Below, piece by piece: positions 1 through 7,239 of a DNA stretch of 64,000 bases. The position numbers and the translations under genes were made by a program. The notes beneath the pieces are model-generated. The model saw nothing but the letters and a program-made list of their open reading frames with translations, was not told the origin of the DNA and ran no database searches. How positions within the stretch are numbered: the first letter of the stretch is position 1; each line of letters begins with the position of its first letter. Source of the stretch: Primorskyibacter marinus (GTDB taxonomy: Bacteria > Pseudomonadota > Alphaproteobacteria > Rhodobacterales > Rhodobacteraceae); contig NZ_QJSD01000003.1 of assembly GCF_003313245.1 (NCBI RefSeq), positions 62,001-126,000 on the forward strand, given 5' to 3'.

Positions 1-258
1 GGCCGCCTTTTCCGAGATCACGCGGGTGACGGCCTCTGCCGTATCGGTCAGCTTGACCTGCCGGACAGAGACGCCATGACGCGCCGATGTCTGCTCGCCC
101 ACCCAGGCGATAAAGGCGTTGGTCCGCTCATCCCCGCCCCAGGCGTTCCAATAGACGGTCTGGCCACGGGCCGCGTCCAGCGTGTCTTGCCAGCTATCGG
201 CCAGAACCGGGGTGGCGAACAGGGCAGCGACAAGGGCCGCTGTCAGGGATGGGCGCAT
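1..258 (-). CDS. YnjB-like ABC transporter substrate-binding protein, N-terminal part (cut by window edge)
   Basis: The leftward frame opens at an ATG at 258 and runs off the window, so only 86 residues are visible. It starts with a signal peptide (MRPSLTAALVAALFATPVLA, cleavage after about residue 20) and then reads GQTVYWNAWGGDERTNAFI, which I recognise as the start of the YnjB family of periplasmic binding proteins. It would capture a solute in the periplasm for a YnjC/YnjD-type importer encoded beyond the edge. The CDP-alcohol transferase just upstream (stop 47 bases away) matches the E. coli ynjBCDEF gene set, which supports the call. The substrate is unknown in this family, and the C-terminal half cannot be checked. 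Confidence 0.8.
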   Translation of the reverse strand, partial: MRPSLTAALVAALFATPVLADSWQDTLDAARGQTVYWNAWGGDERTNAFIAWVGEQTSARHGVSVRQVKLTDTAEAVTRVISEKAA

Positions 259-305
259 ATGCAAAGTCCTTTATCGTGGTCGTCTATGTCAAAAAGTGCC
301 CTGCG

Positions 306-923
306 TCATACGGGCGGTTGGGCAAAAGCCTGCCACCCCTGCCACCAGCGTGTCAGGGTCGTGATCGCGCAGGCCGCAGCGAAGATCAATGCCAACACAG
401 GGAACAGGTCCGGAAACAGGCACATGGCGACAAACAGACCGATGGTTTCGGCCCCTTCGGTCAGCCCGCCAAGGTAATAGATGCCTTTGGAGGGATAGGA
501 ATCGGGCCGCAGCCCGCGTTGGCCTGCGATGACGGCAAAGGCCAGAAAGGACGACCCGGTGCCAACAAAGGCTGCGATCAACACGGCGGCGGGCAAGGCG
601 TTCTGCGTCGGATCGGCCAGCGCAAAGCCCAGCGGCACCAATGCGTAGAAGGCAAAATCCAGCGCGATATCAAGGAAGGCACCGCGATCGGTCGGGCTTG
701 TCAGGCGCGCAACGGCACCGTCCAACCCGTCGAACAGCCGGTTGAGCGCGATCAGCGTCAAAGCCACGCCATAAGATCCGAAGGCCAGCGCGGGTATCGC
801 CAGAAGACCGATCCCGAAACCCGCCAGTGTCAGATGGTCGGCACTGATGCCGCGGGCGGCAATGGCCTTGGCCAGCGGTTCAAGAAGACGTCTTTGCAAC
901 GGCAACAGGGCTGCGTCGATCAT
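306..923 (-). CDS. CDP-alcohol phosphatidyltransferase family protein (YnjF-like)
   Basis: A 205-residue inner-membrane protein with several hydrophobic segments. It carries the complete CDP-alcohol phosphotransferase signature, DGLDGAVAR followed by G and two further aspartates (DxxDGxxAR-x8-GxxxDxxxD) at about residues 60-80. Such enzymes move a phosphoalcohol from a CDP-activated lipid onto an acceptor alcohol; the acceptor is unknown here. The start at 923 is chosen because AAGGTGGG lies at a good distance upstream; the frame could extend 14 residues further. It precedes the YnjB-like gene in the same direction, as in the enterobacterial ynj cluster, so the two are probably cotranscribed. 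Confidence 0.8.
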   Translation of the reverse strand: MIDAALLPLQRRLLEPLAKAIAARGISADHLTLAGFGIGLLAIPALAFGSYGVALTLIALNRLFDGLDGAVARLTSPTDRGAFLDIALDFAFYALVPLGFALADPTQNALPAAVLIAAFVGTGSSFLAFAVIAGQRGLRPDSYPSKGIYYLGGLTEGAETIGLFVAMCLFPDLFPVLALIFAAACAITTLTRWWQGWQAFAQPPV

Positions 924-1392
924 TCGCAGCCCACCTTGCGCGGCGGCCCTGCACGGTCGGCGCAACGCAACGCCGGGGCATCAAAGCTGGCCATGATGCC
1001 CAAAACGGCCGACGCGTGTGTGCAACGGCTTGCAGTCCGGCGCATGGCCGGTTCGCGTCCAACCGACGGCAAGGCGCAAAGCCCTGTGGATGTCATTGCA
1101 AGGCGTCTCAGACGTGCGGTTCCTTTTCTCGTTATGCCCAGCATTGGGCGACCTGTGCTATCATGTCTTGTCGAAACGGCGGGTCTTGCCGTGCCGGACC
1201 GGACAATGCCGCACATTGGCATGATCGGAGCCGTGCAATCCAGCGGCTTCACGACATGGTGTTCCGAGCGGAGGTGTGGTGAGCACTGTCGGCAAGGCAT
1301 ATGGACCCGGTTTGCCATGTCGTGCTAATTCGTCGGACCGGAACAGCAGTGCGGCCCCGCGAGGGACGTCGGACAAGGAAAGCGGCAGCCAA
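924..1392. other. Gap of about 470 bases with one ambiguous leftward frame
   Basis: No gene is convincing here. A leftward frame of 132 codons (920-1318) ends with its TGA overlapping the ATG of the CDP-alcohol transferase, an arrangement typical of real operons in this genome. Its translation is Cys/Arg-rich with no family I recognise, and its upstream half looks non-coding. The promoter regions for the leftward ynj-like genes and for the rightward idi gene should lie here. I see no clear hairpin or repeat. Confidence 0.35.
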
Positions 1393-1911
1393 ATGGAAAT
1401 GATGATCCCCGCATGGGTGGACGGCACGCTGTGCCCTGTCGAAAAGCTGGAGGTGCATCGCCGTGGACTGCGCCACAAGGCGGTGTCGGTTTTCGTGATG
1501 CGTGGATCGCAGACGCTGATCCAACGACGCGCGCTGACGAAATACCATACGCCGGGGCTTTGGGCGAATGCCTGCTGCACGCATCCTTACTGGGACGAGG
1601 CGGCAGAGGATTGCGCGCCGCGACGGTTGCAGCAGGAACTGGGCATCGAGGGCCTGCCAATGCGCCATCGCGGGCAGGTGCATTATCGCGCCGATGTGGG
1701 CGGCGGCCTGACCGAGGATGAGGTCGTCGAGATATTCACCGCCGAGGCATCGGAGGACACTGTATGTGTTCCGAATCCGGCAGAGGTGGCAGAGGTCGCG
1801 TGGATCGATCTTGACGCATTGGTCGCGGACACCACCCGCAGGCCAGAGCGGTATACCCCGTGGCTGCGGATCTATCTGCGCGACCATATCAACGATATCT
1901 TCGCGGTCTGA
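1393..1911 (+). CDS. idi: Isopentenyl-diphosphate delta-isomerase, type I (Nudix fold)
   Basis: A 172-residue protein interconverting isopentenyl and dimethylallyl diphosphate in the cytosol, the entry point for carotenoid, quinone and other isoprenoid synthesis. The family core is visible: HRRGLRHKAVSVFV, then QRRALTKYHTPGLWANACCTHP with the catalytic Cys and the metal-binding His, then a Nudix-like RRLQQELGI and later LTEDEVVEIF with the acidic active-site residues. Length fits type I enzymes (about 170-185). The ATG at 1393 is preferred over an upstream start that would add 39 residues of low-quality sequence; GGAAAG lies about ten bases before it. The stop is 36 bases from the convergent DUF2478 gene. 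Confidence 0.93.
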   Translation: MEMMIPAWVDGTLCPVEKLEVHRRGLRHKAVSVFVMRGSQTLIQRRALTKYHTPGLWANACCTHPYWDEAAEDCAPRRLQQELGIEGLPMRHRGQVHYRADVGGGLTEDEVVEIFTAEASEDTVCVPNPAEVAEVAWIDLDALVADTTRRPERYTPWLRIYLRDHINDIFAV

Positions 1912-1947
1912 AACACTGCGCAAAACGGCCGGAACAGGCCAGATCTT

Positions 1948-2460
1948 TCAAACGCAGTCCGAGGCTCTTTGCCCCAGGCACCAGTCAGCGACCGCCGTGA
2001 CATTCGGTTCCAGCGGCTCTGCCAGATCCTCGGCATAGGTCAGGAACGCGTCAAGCGATCCGGGATTGACCGCAACCAGCACCGGTATATCGCGCGAAAG
2101 CGCCTCGGCGATCACCGGACGAAAGCCGCGCCCGTCCATTTCCTGCTTGCCGAATTTGTTCACCACCAACAGGTCCGCGCCATCGTCAAGCCCTGCGGTG
2201 ACCAGGCCGACAGCCCGCTCCAGCCCGTCGGGATCCAGTCGGCAGCCTTGCGAGAATGTGCCAAGATCCTGACTGATCCGCACCACGTCTGTTCCTGAAA
2301 GGATATGCAGGTCCATGTGGCATTTATGCGCCGGTTTGCTCTCTGGATTGACCTGCACCGCCCCTGTCAGGCGCAGCCCTTTGTCCCGCAGCCGCACGGC
2401 GACATCCCGGATCAACCGATCCGCCGCTCCGCGCCCCTCAGCCACTACATAGCCCAGCAT
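1948..2460 (-). CDS. DUF2478 family protein, molybdenum-associated putative NTP-binding protein
   Basis: A 170-residue protein beginning MLGYVVAEGRGAADRLI and containing LLVVNKFGKQEMDGRGF, the signature region of DUF2478. This family is usually found beside molybdate transport or molybdenum-cofactor genes and looks like a small P-loop-type nucleotide-binding protein (inference). It is divergent from fdhD with 64 bases between the starts, so the two may share a control region. The start at 2460 gives a compact N-terminus; the frame could be extended 22 residues but that stretch looks non-coding. The biochemical role is not established. Confidence 0.75.
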   Translation of the reverse strand: MLGYVVAEGRGAADRLIRDVAVRLRDKGLRLTGAVQVNPESKPAHKCHMDLHILSGTDVVRISQDLGTFSQGCRLDPDGLERAVGLVTAGLDDGADLLVVNKFGKQEMDGRGFRPVIAEALSRDIPVLVAVNPGSLDAFLTYAEDLAEPLEPNVTAVADWCLGQRASDCV

Positions 2461-2524
2461 GTTACGTCCCTTGCAACTCTGCCGACCCGCATACATGATG
2501 CCCGCCGAACAGGAAAGTGACCGC

Positions 2525-3397
2525 ATGATACAGCCGCCTGATTATCCCGTGCTGCCCAATCCCGGCGACCCGCGACTGACGCGCCGGATCACCGGGGTGG
2601 ACCATACCGGCGCGGCCACGGAAATTGCCGTGGTCGAAGAACGCCCCCTGACCATGTATCTCAACCGGCAAGAGATCGTGACGGCAATGACCATCGGCGA
2701 TCACCCGGAATATCTGGCGCTGGGGTTTCTGCGCAATCAGGGCATGTTGCGCGCCGACGATGTGGTCACTGGCGTCGATTACGATGAAGAGATCGAGACC
2801 GTGGTGGTGCGCACCGCGCGCGAGACGACCTATGAAGAGAAACTCCAGAAAAAGACCCGCACCAGCGGTTGCGCGGTCGGCACCGTTTTCGGTGACATGA
2901 TGGAGGGGCTGGAGGGGCTGACCCTGCCCGCCGCCCGGATCCGGACAAGCTGGCTTTATGCGCTGGCGCGACAGATCAATACCACGCCGTCGCTATACCT
3001 TGAGGCGGGTGCGATTCATGGCACGGTGCTGTGTCAGCAGGATCGCCCGCTGGTCTATATGGAGGATGTCGGTCGGCACAACGCTGTCGACAAGATCGCC
3101 GGGTTCATGTTCCGCCATGACGTGCCAGCGGGCGACAAGATCCTCTATACGACCGGGCGGCTGACATCTGAAATGGTCATCAAGACCGCGCTGATGGGCA
3201 TTCCTGCGCTGGCCTCTCGGTCGGGTTTCACCGCATGGGGGGTGGAGATTGCGCAGCAGGTCGGCCTGACCCTGATCGGCCGAATGCGCGGGCAGCGGTT
3301 TGTCTGCCTCAGCGGCGAGGATCGGCTGGTGCGCGATGTCGACCCTGCCAGCGTGCCAGAGGAAAGCGCCCGCTCGCGGCGCAAGTCAGCCACATGA
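2525..3397 (+). CDS. fdhD: Formate dehydrogenase sulfurtransferase FdhD
   Basis: A 290-residue cytosolic protein that passes sulfur to the molybdenum/tungsten bis-MGD cofactor before it enters formate dehydrogenase. Recognisable segments are EERPLTMYLNRQEIVTAM, the sulfur-carrying loop RTSGCAVGT with Cys116, EDVGRHNAVDKIAG, and TTGRLTSEMVIKTA. E. coli FdhD has a CxxC pair; here only one Cys is present in the loop (SGCAVG). AGGAAAG lies seven bases before the ATG at 2525. It opens the fdhD-mobA-mobB-moeA unit, in which each gene overlaps the next by ATGA, so the four are cotranslated. The formate dehydrogenase itself lies 14 kb downstream. Confidence 0.95.
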   Translation: MIQPPDYPVLPNPGDPRLTRRITGVDHTGAATEIAVVEERPLTMYLNRQEIVTAMTIGDHPEYLALGFLRNQGMLRADDVVTGVDYDEEIETVVVRTARETTYEEKLQKKTRTSGCAVGTVFGDMMEGLEGLTLPAARIRTSWLYALARQINTTPSLYLEAGAIHGTVLCQQDRPLVYMEDVGRHNAVDKIAGFMFRHDVPAGDKILYTTGRLTSEMVIKTALMGIPALASRSGFTAWGVEIAQQVGLTLIGRMRGQRFVCLSGEDRLVRDVDPASVPEESARSRRKSAT

Positions 3398-4023
3398 AAC
3401 AACCTTACGGGATCATTCTGGCGGGCGGGCAGGCGACCCGTATGGGCGGTGGCGACAAGGCGCTTCTGGAACTTGGCGGTGCGCCTTTGTTGTCGCATGT
3501 CATCGACCGGCTGGCACCGCAGGTGGCCGGGCTGGCCTTGAACGCGAATGGCGACCCCGCGCGCTTTGCGGATTTCGGCCTGCCGGTTGTGCCTGACAGC
3601 CTTCAGGGGTTTCTTGGCCCATTGGCCGGGGTGCTTGCGGGGTTGGACTGGGCAGCAGAGCAAGGGGCTGATGCCTTGATTTCCGTCGCCGCGGATACGC
3701 CGTTTTTCCCCTGTGATCTGGTGCCGCAGCTTTTGCTGGCCTCCGAAGGGCAGGCGCATCCGCTGGTACTGGCCGCAACAAAGGGCGATGCGCAGACCAA
3801 GTCAAAATCGCGCTCGGGCCTGATCCGGCATCCGACTTTTGGTCTGTGGCCCGTTGCGTTGCGCGATGATCTGCGCGCCGCGTTGCAGGATGGGCTGAAG
3901 AAGGTCGTTCTGTGGACCGATCGGCATAACGGCCGCGAGGCGCTGTACCCTTCGGACGGGCTTGATCCGTTTTTCAACGTCAACACGCCAGAGGATCTGG
4001 CCCGCGCGCAGGCGCTGGTATGA
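3394..4023 (+). CDS. mobA: Molybdenum cofactor guanylyltransferase MobA
   Basis: A 209-residue enzyme that joins GMP from GTP to molybdopterin, giving the MGD form of the cofactor needed by DMSO-reductase-family enzymes such as formate dehydrogenase. The N-terminus shows the nucleotidyltransferase loop (ILAGGQATRMGGGDKALL), followed by GPLAGVLAGL and the metal-binding acidic segment ISVAADTPFFP. The C-terminus has FFNVNTPEDLA, also typical. The start ATG overlaps the fdhD stop and the stop overlaps the mobB start. Length and motif order are normal for the family. Confidence 0.95.
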   Translation: MKQPYGIILAGGQATRMGGGDKALLELGGAPLLSHVIDRLAPQVAGLALNANGDPARFADFGLPVVPDSLQGFLGPLAGVLAGLDWAAEQGADALISVAADTPFFPCDLVPQLLLASEGQAHPLVLAATKGDAQTKSKSRSGLIRHPTFGLWPVALRDDLRAALQDGLKKVVLWTDRHNGREALYPSDGLDPFFNVNTPEDLARAQALV

Positions 4024-4514
4024 AGGTGTATGGCGTCACCGGCTGGAAGAATGCCGGAAAGACCGGGCTGATGGAGCGTCTGGTCGCCGAAATCTCGGGG
4101 CGTGGACTGACCGTCTCGACGGTGAAACACGCGCATCACGATACGGATGTGGACCAACCGGGCCGTGACAGTTTTCGTCACCGCGCGGCTGGCGCGCGCG
4201 AGGTGCTGTTGGCTTCGCCACATCGCTGGGCCTTGATGCACGAGTTGCGCGACATGCCAGAACCTTCGCTTGCCGACCTGATGACGCGGCTGTCTCCGGT
4301 CGATCTTGTGTTGATCGAGGGCTACAAGCGTGAGCCGCATCCCAAGATCGAAGCCTTCCGCGCACAAAACGGCAAGCCGCCGCTGGCGGGTCGGAATGAC
4401 ACCATACGCGCGGTGGCGTCGGATGTTCCGCATCCCGATTTGTCATTGCCCTGCATTGATCTGAACGACACCGCAGCGATTGCGGATTTCATCCTGCGCG
4501 AGGTCGGGCTGTGA
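4020..4514 (+). CDS. mobB: Molybdopterin-guanine dinucleotide biosynthesis adaptor MobB
   Basis: A 164-residue GTP-binding protein that assists MobA. The Walker A loop GWKNAGKTGLMERL is near residue 10, followed by STVKHAHHDTDVDQPGRDS, a MobB hallmark, and LVLIEGYKREPHPKIE near residue 105. It overlaps mobA at its start and the moeA fusion gene at its stop by four bases, so it is translationally coupled on both sides. Nothing unusual is seen. Confidence 0.94.
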   Translation: MKVYGVTGWKNAGKTGLMERLVAEISGRGLTVSTVKHAHHDTDVDQPGRDSFRHRAAGAREVLLASPHRWALMHELRDMPEPSLADLMTRLSPVDLVLIEGYKREPHPKIEAFRAQNGKPPLAGRNDTIRAVASDVPHPDLSLPCIDLNDTAAIADFILREVGL

Positions 4515-6652
4515 AGGTGGATCGTGTCGCAATTCTTGATTGGTCCACGGCCGGCAAACCCCGGCTGGGCAAGGATTCGATCTGGCTGGGCATTGCGGAT
4601 AACACGGGTGTCACAGCCGAAAACCTGCCAACGCGCGCGCAGGCCGAAGAGCGGCTGGTTTCTCTGATCGTAGACACAGTGGCCGCGGGTGAGCGGCTGC
4701 TGCTTGGCGTGGATTTCAATCTGGGCTATCCCGTTGGCTTTGCACAGCACCTGACTGGCGAAGCGCAGGCACAAGCGGTCTGGGCATGGCTGGCGGCCCG
4801 TGTGCTGGACGGGCCTGACAATGCGCATAACACGCCGCATGTCGCCGCCGAGGCCAACGCAGCTTTTCCGGGACTGGGGCCCTTTTGGGGCAACGCGCGC
4901 AAGGCCGACATACCTGATTTGCCACGCATGAAGCCCGCCCTGCCTGACGGGCTGGCCGCCGCGCGCAGGGCAGAAACGGCGGCTACCGGGCCGGGCGCGC
5001 GGCCAAAATCCGTCTGGCAACTGTCAGGTGCCGGGGCGGTCGGCGCGCAAGGCTTGATGGGCATGGCAATGGTCCATCGCCTGCGGGCGCGGTGTGCCGG
5101 GCAACTGGCGGTCTGGCCGTTCGATCCGGCCGATGCGGCCGTAACGGTTGCAGAGGTCTACCCTTCGATGCTGTCGGCCGAATGCAAGGCGCTGTGTGTT
5201 GCCAATCCCGACATGGTAATGGATGAAGCGCAGGTTCGGCTGCTCGCACAGGCGCTTTACGCGCTGTCTGCGCAGGGGGATCTGGCGTCCCTCATGGACC
5301 CGCCTCAAGACGCGGGCCTGCTTGCTGAGGAAGGCTGGATTCTGGGCGCAGGACATCAGATGGCGTTGCGTCAGGCTGTGCCTGCCACGCAAGAGCCTCC
5401 GCGTTTGCGGGATGATTGCTTTGCCATGCCGCAGGGGGTGGATTGGGTGCCGGTGGATGACGCGTTGGACCGGTTGCGCGCGGCGTTGAGGCCGATAACG
5501 ATGCAGGAAACCTGCCCAACGACACAGGCCGCCGGGCGTGTCCTTGCTGCCGACTGCCTGGCCCGGCGATCCAATCCGCCCCGGCCGAACTCTGCCGTTG
5601 ATGGCTACGGTTTTGCCCACGCCGCGACAGGGGACGGGCCACAGCGCCTGCCGCTGGTCGAGGGGCGCGCCGCCGCTGGCCAGCCGTTTGACGGGACAGT
5701 GCCGCAAGGTGCCGCCATCCGCATCCTGACGGGCGCGGTCCTGCCCGATGGCGTCGATACGGTGGTGCTGGAAGAAGACACTGCCAGCGATGGTGCGGCG
5801 GTCGTCTTTGACGGGCCGGTGAAGCCGCGCGCCAATACGCGCAAAGCGGGCGAAGACGTGGCCCAAGGCGCGCTTGCGCTGCCCGCAAGCCATCGTTTGC
5901 GCGCGCCGGATCTGGCGCTGCTGTCGGCGCTTGGCGTGGCCGAGGTGCAAACCTTCAGGCCGCTGCGCGTCGGGGTGCTGTCCACGGGTGATGAGATCAT
6001 CGCCGCGCCCGACCTGCCTGCCTTGCCGCATCAGATTTGGGATGCCAACCGTCCGATGCTGCTGACACTGGCGCAGAATTGGGGGTATCAGGCCGTCGAT
6101 CTTGGTCATGCAAACGACGACCCCGAAAAGATAGCAGCCCGGCTGAATGATGGGGCGGCGCGGGCCGACGTGATCCTGACCTCGGGCGGCGCGTCGGCAG
6201 GGGATGAGGATCACGTCTCGGCCCTGCTGCGTGCGCGTGGGGCGCTGTCCAGCTGGCGCATCGCACTGAAACCGGGGCGGCCGTTGGCGCTGGCGCTCTG
6301 GGGCGGCACGCCGGTATTCGGTTTGCCGGGCAACCCGGTGGCGGCGCTGGTCTGCGCACTGATTTTCGCCCGGCCCGCGTTTTCGCTGATGGCGGGGGCC
6401 GAGTGGCTGGTGCCGCAAGGCTTCACCGTTCCGGCGGCTTTCACGAAGTTCAAGAAACCGGGCCGCCGGGAATACCTGCGGGCCCGGCTGAACAAGGACG
6501 GCGCGGCCGAGGTCTTTGCCTCTGAAGGATCGGGCCGGATCAGCGGGCTTTCCTGGGCGGACGGATTGGTGGAACTGCCCGACGAGGCGATGCAGGTCAC
6601 GCCCGGCACAGCGGTCAGATACCTGCCATATGCGAGCCTTGGATTGGTCTGA
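4511..6652 (+). CDS. moeA: Molybdopterin molybdenumtransferase MoeA fused to a ~310-residue N-terminal domain
   Basis: A 713-residue protein in two parts. Residues about 315-713 form a standard MoeA: NSAVDGYGFA, AIRILTGAVLPDGVDTVV, GVLSTGDEI and SGGASAGDEDH, then GLPGNPVAALV. MoeA inserts molybdate into adenylylated molybdopterin. Residues 1-310 are not MoeA; they begin DRVAILDWSTAGKP and contain LLLGVDFNLGYPVGF, where spaced aspartates in a beta-strand pattern recall RNase-H-fold proteins of the DUF429 type (inference). It ends the fdhD-mobA-mobB-moeA unit and its stop is four bases from the convergent TusA-like gene. The N-terminal function is unknown; a nuclease or scaffold role is possible. 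Confidence 0.9.
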   Translation: MKVDRVAILDWSTAGKPRLGKDSIWLGIADNTGVTAENLPTRAQAEERLVSLIVDTVAAGERLLLGVDFNLGYPVGFAQHLTGEAQAQAVWAWLAARVLDGPDNAHNTPHVAAEANAAFPGLGPFWGNARKADIPDLPRMKPALPDGLAAARRAETAATGPGARPKSVWQLSGAGAVGAQGLMGMAMVHRLRARCAGQLAVWPFDPADAAVTVAEVYPSMLSAECKALCVANPDMVMDEAQVRLLAQALYALSAQGDLASLMDPPQDAGLLAEEGWILGAGHQMALRQAVPATQEPPRLRDDCFAMPQGVDWVPVDDALDRLRAALRPITMQETCPTTQAAGRVLAADCLARRSNPPRPNSAVDGYGFAHAATGDGPQRLPLVEGRAAAGQPFDGTVPQGAAIRILTGAVLPDGVDTVVLEEDTASDGAAVVFDGPVKPRANTRKAGEDVAQGALALPASHRLRAPDLALLSALGVAEVQTFRPLRVGVLSTGDEIIAAPDLPALPHQIWDANRPMLLTLAQNWGYQAVDLGHANDDPEKIAARLNDGAARADVILTSGGASAGDEDHVSALLRARGALSSWRIALKPGRPLALALWGGTPVFGLPGNPVAALVCALIFARPAFSLMAGAEWLVPQGFTVPAAFTKFKKPGRREYLRARLNKDGAAEVFASEGSGRISGLSWADGLVELPDEAMQVTPGTAVRYLPYASLGLV

Positions 6653-6656
6653 ACGT

Positions 6657-6896
6657 TCAGACGCGGCGGATCAGGTAAACCTGTGGTTCGCTTCCCTCGT
6701 CCATGCCGATCAACTCATGCCCTGATTCTGCACAGAAATGCGGAACATCCACGACCGCAGCCGGATCGGTGGCGAGTATCTTCAAGACCTGCCCCCGCGC
6801 CATGCCTTGCAGACGTTTGCGTGCTTTCAGCACGGGCAGCGGGCAAAGCAATCCGCTGGCGTCGAGTTCGTCATCCCATTCCATGTGCACAGACAT
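6657..6896 (-). CDS. TusA-like sulfur carrier protein
   Basis: A 79-residue cytosolic protein with the TusA/SirA/YeeD signature: ELDASGLLCPLPVLKARKRL, with the sulfur-binding Cys in CPxP at about residue 18, and a two-layer sandwich pattern after it. TusA-type proteins shuttle persulfide sulfur between a cysteine desulfurase and acceptors. Its place beside fdhD and moeA suggests it could feed sulfur to FdhD or to cofactor assembly, but this is inference; a role in tRNA thiolation is also possible. It faces the moeA fusion convergently. Confidence 0.85.
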   Translation of the reverse strand: MSVHMEWDDELDASGLLCPLPVLKARKRLQGMARGQVLKILATDPAAVVDVPHFCAESGHELIGMDEGSEPQVYLIRRV

Positions 6897-7175
6897 ATGG
6901 CCGTCGGGTGGCGCTGTCCATCACTGCCATGAGAAATGAGAATCTTCTCGGAACAAGGATTTCCTCCCCAAGGGCAAGCTTTCAGTCCGGTCGGTGAAGT
7001 ACGGCTGACCGAACAGGGGCTCAGAGTTGCAGGAGAAGAACTGTAAAATGTCCCGGAAGCCGACAGCGATATTCGACCTCAAGCAAATCATGCCGTTGCC
7101 CACCCCATGAATTGGATGAGGGTTGAGCAGTTCGGATGACTGCTGCGTGCAGGATGGCCGCCGTGATCGCAACCC
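6897..7175. other. Gap with no supported gene
   Basis: About 280 bases between the start of the TusA-like gene and the palindromic repeat pair. A leftward frame of 83 codons exists but its composition is unlike neighbouring genes and no motif is recognised. The region should contain the TusA-gene promoter. I see no clear hairpin or tRNA. Confidence 0.4.
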
Positions 7176-7239
7176 GCCCCGGGCTTGACCCGGGGCCTTT
7201 GGACTGGCCGACCGCGAGGCCCCGGGTCACGCCCGGGGC
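7176..7239. repeat. Pair of inverted GCCCCGGG palindromes (dispersed repeat), reaching into the kinase gene end
   Basis: Two palindromes, GCCCCGGG-CTTGA-CCCGGGGC (7176-7196) and GCCCCGGG-TCACG-CCCGGGGC (7219-7239), lie in opposite orientation 22 bases apart and can also pair with each other. Related palindromes occur at 16037-16057, 16119-16138 and 50853-50873. The stop codon of the histidine kinase (7227-7229) lies inside the second palindrome, so the repeat supplies its last codons. The hairpins may also act as a bidirectional terminator, although there is no clean T-run. Confidence 0.75.

Noticed and set aside
249-1328. Rightward open frame of 359 codons across ynjF
   Set aside because: Antisense to the CDP-alcohol transferase, whose catalytic motif is intact on the other strand.
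5024-6418. Leftward open frame of 464 codons opposite moeA
   Set aside because: Antisense shadow; composition dominated by Arg, Gln and His and no motif.
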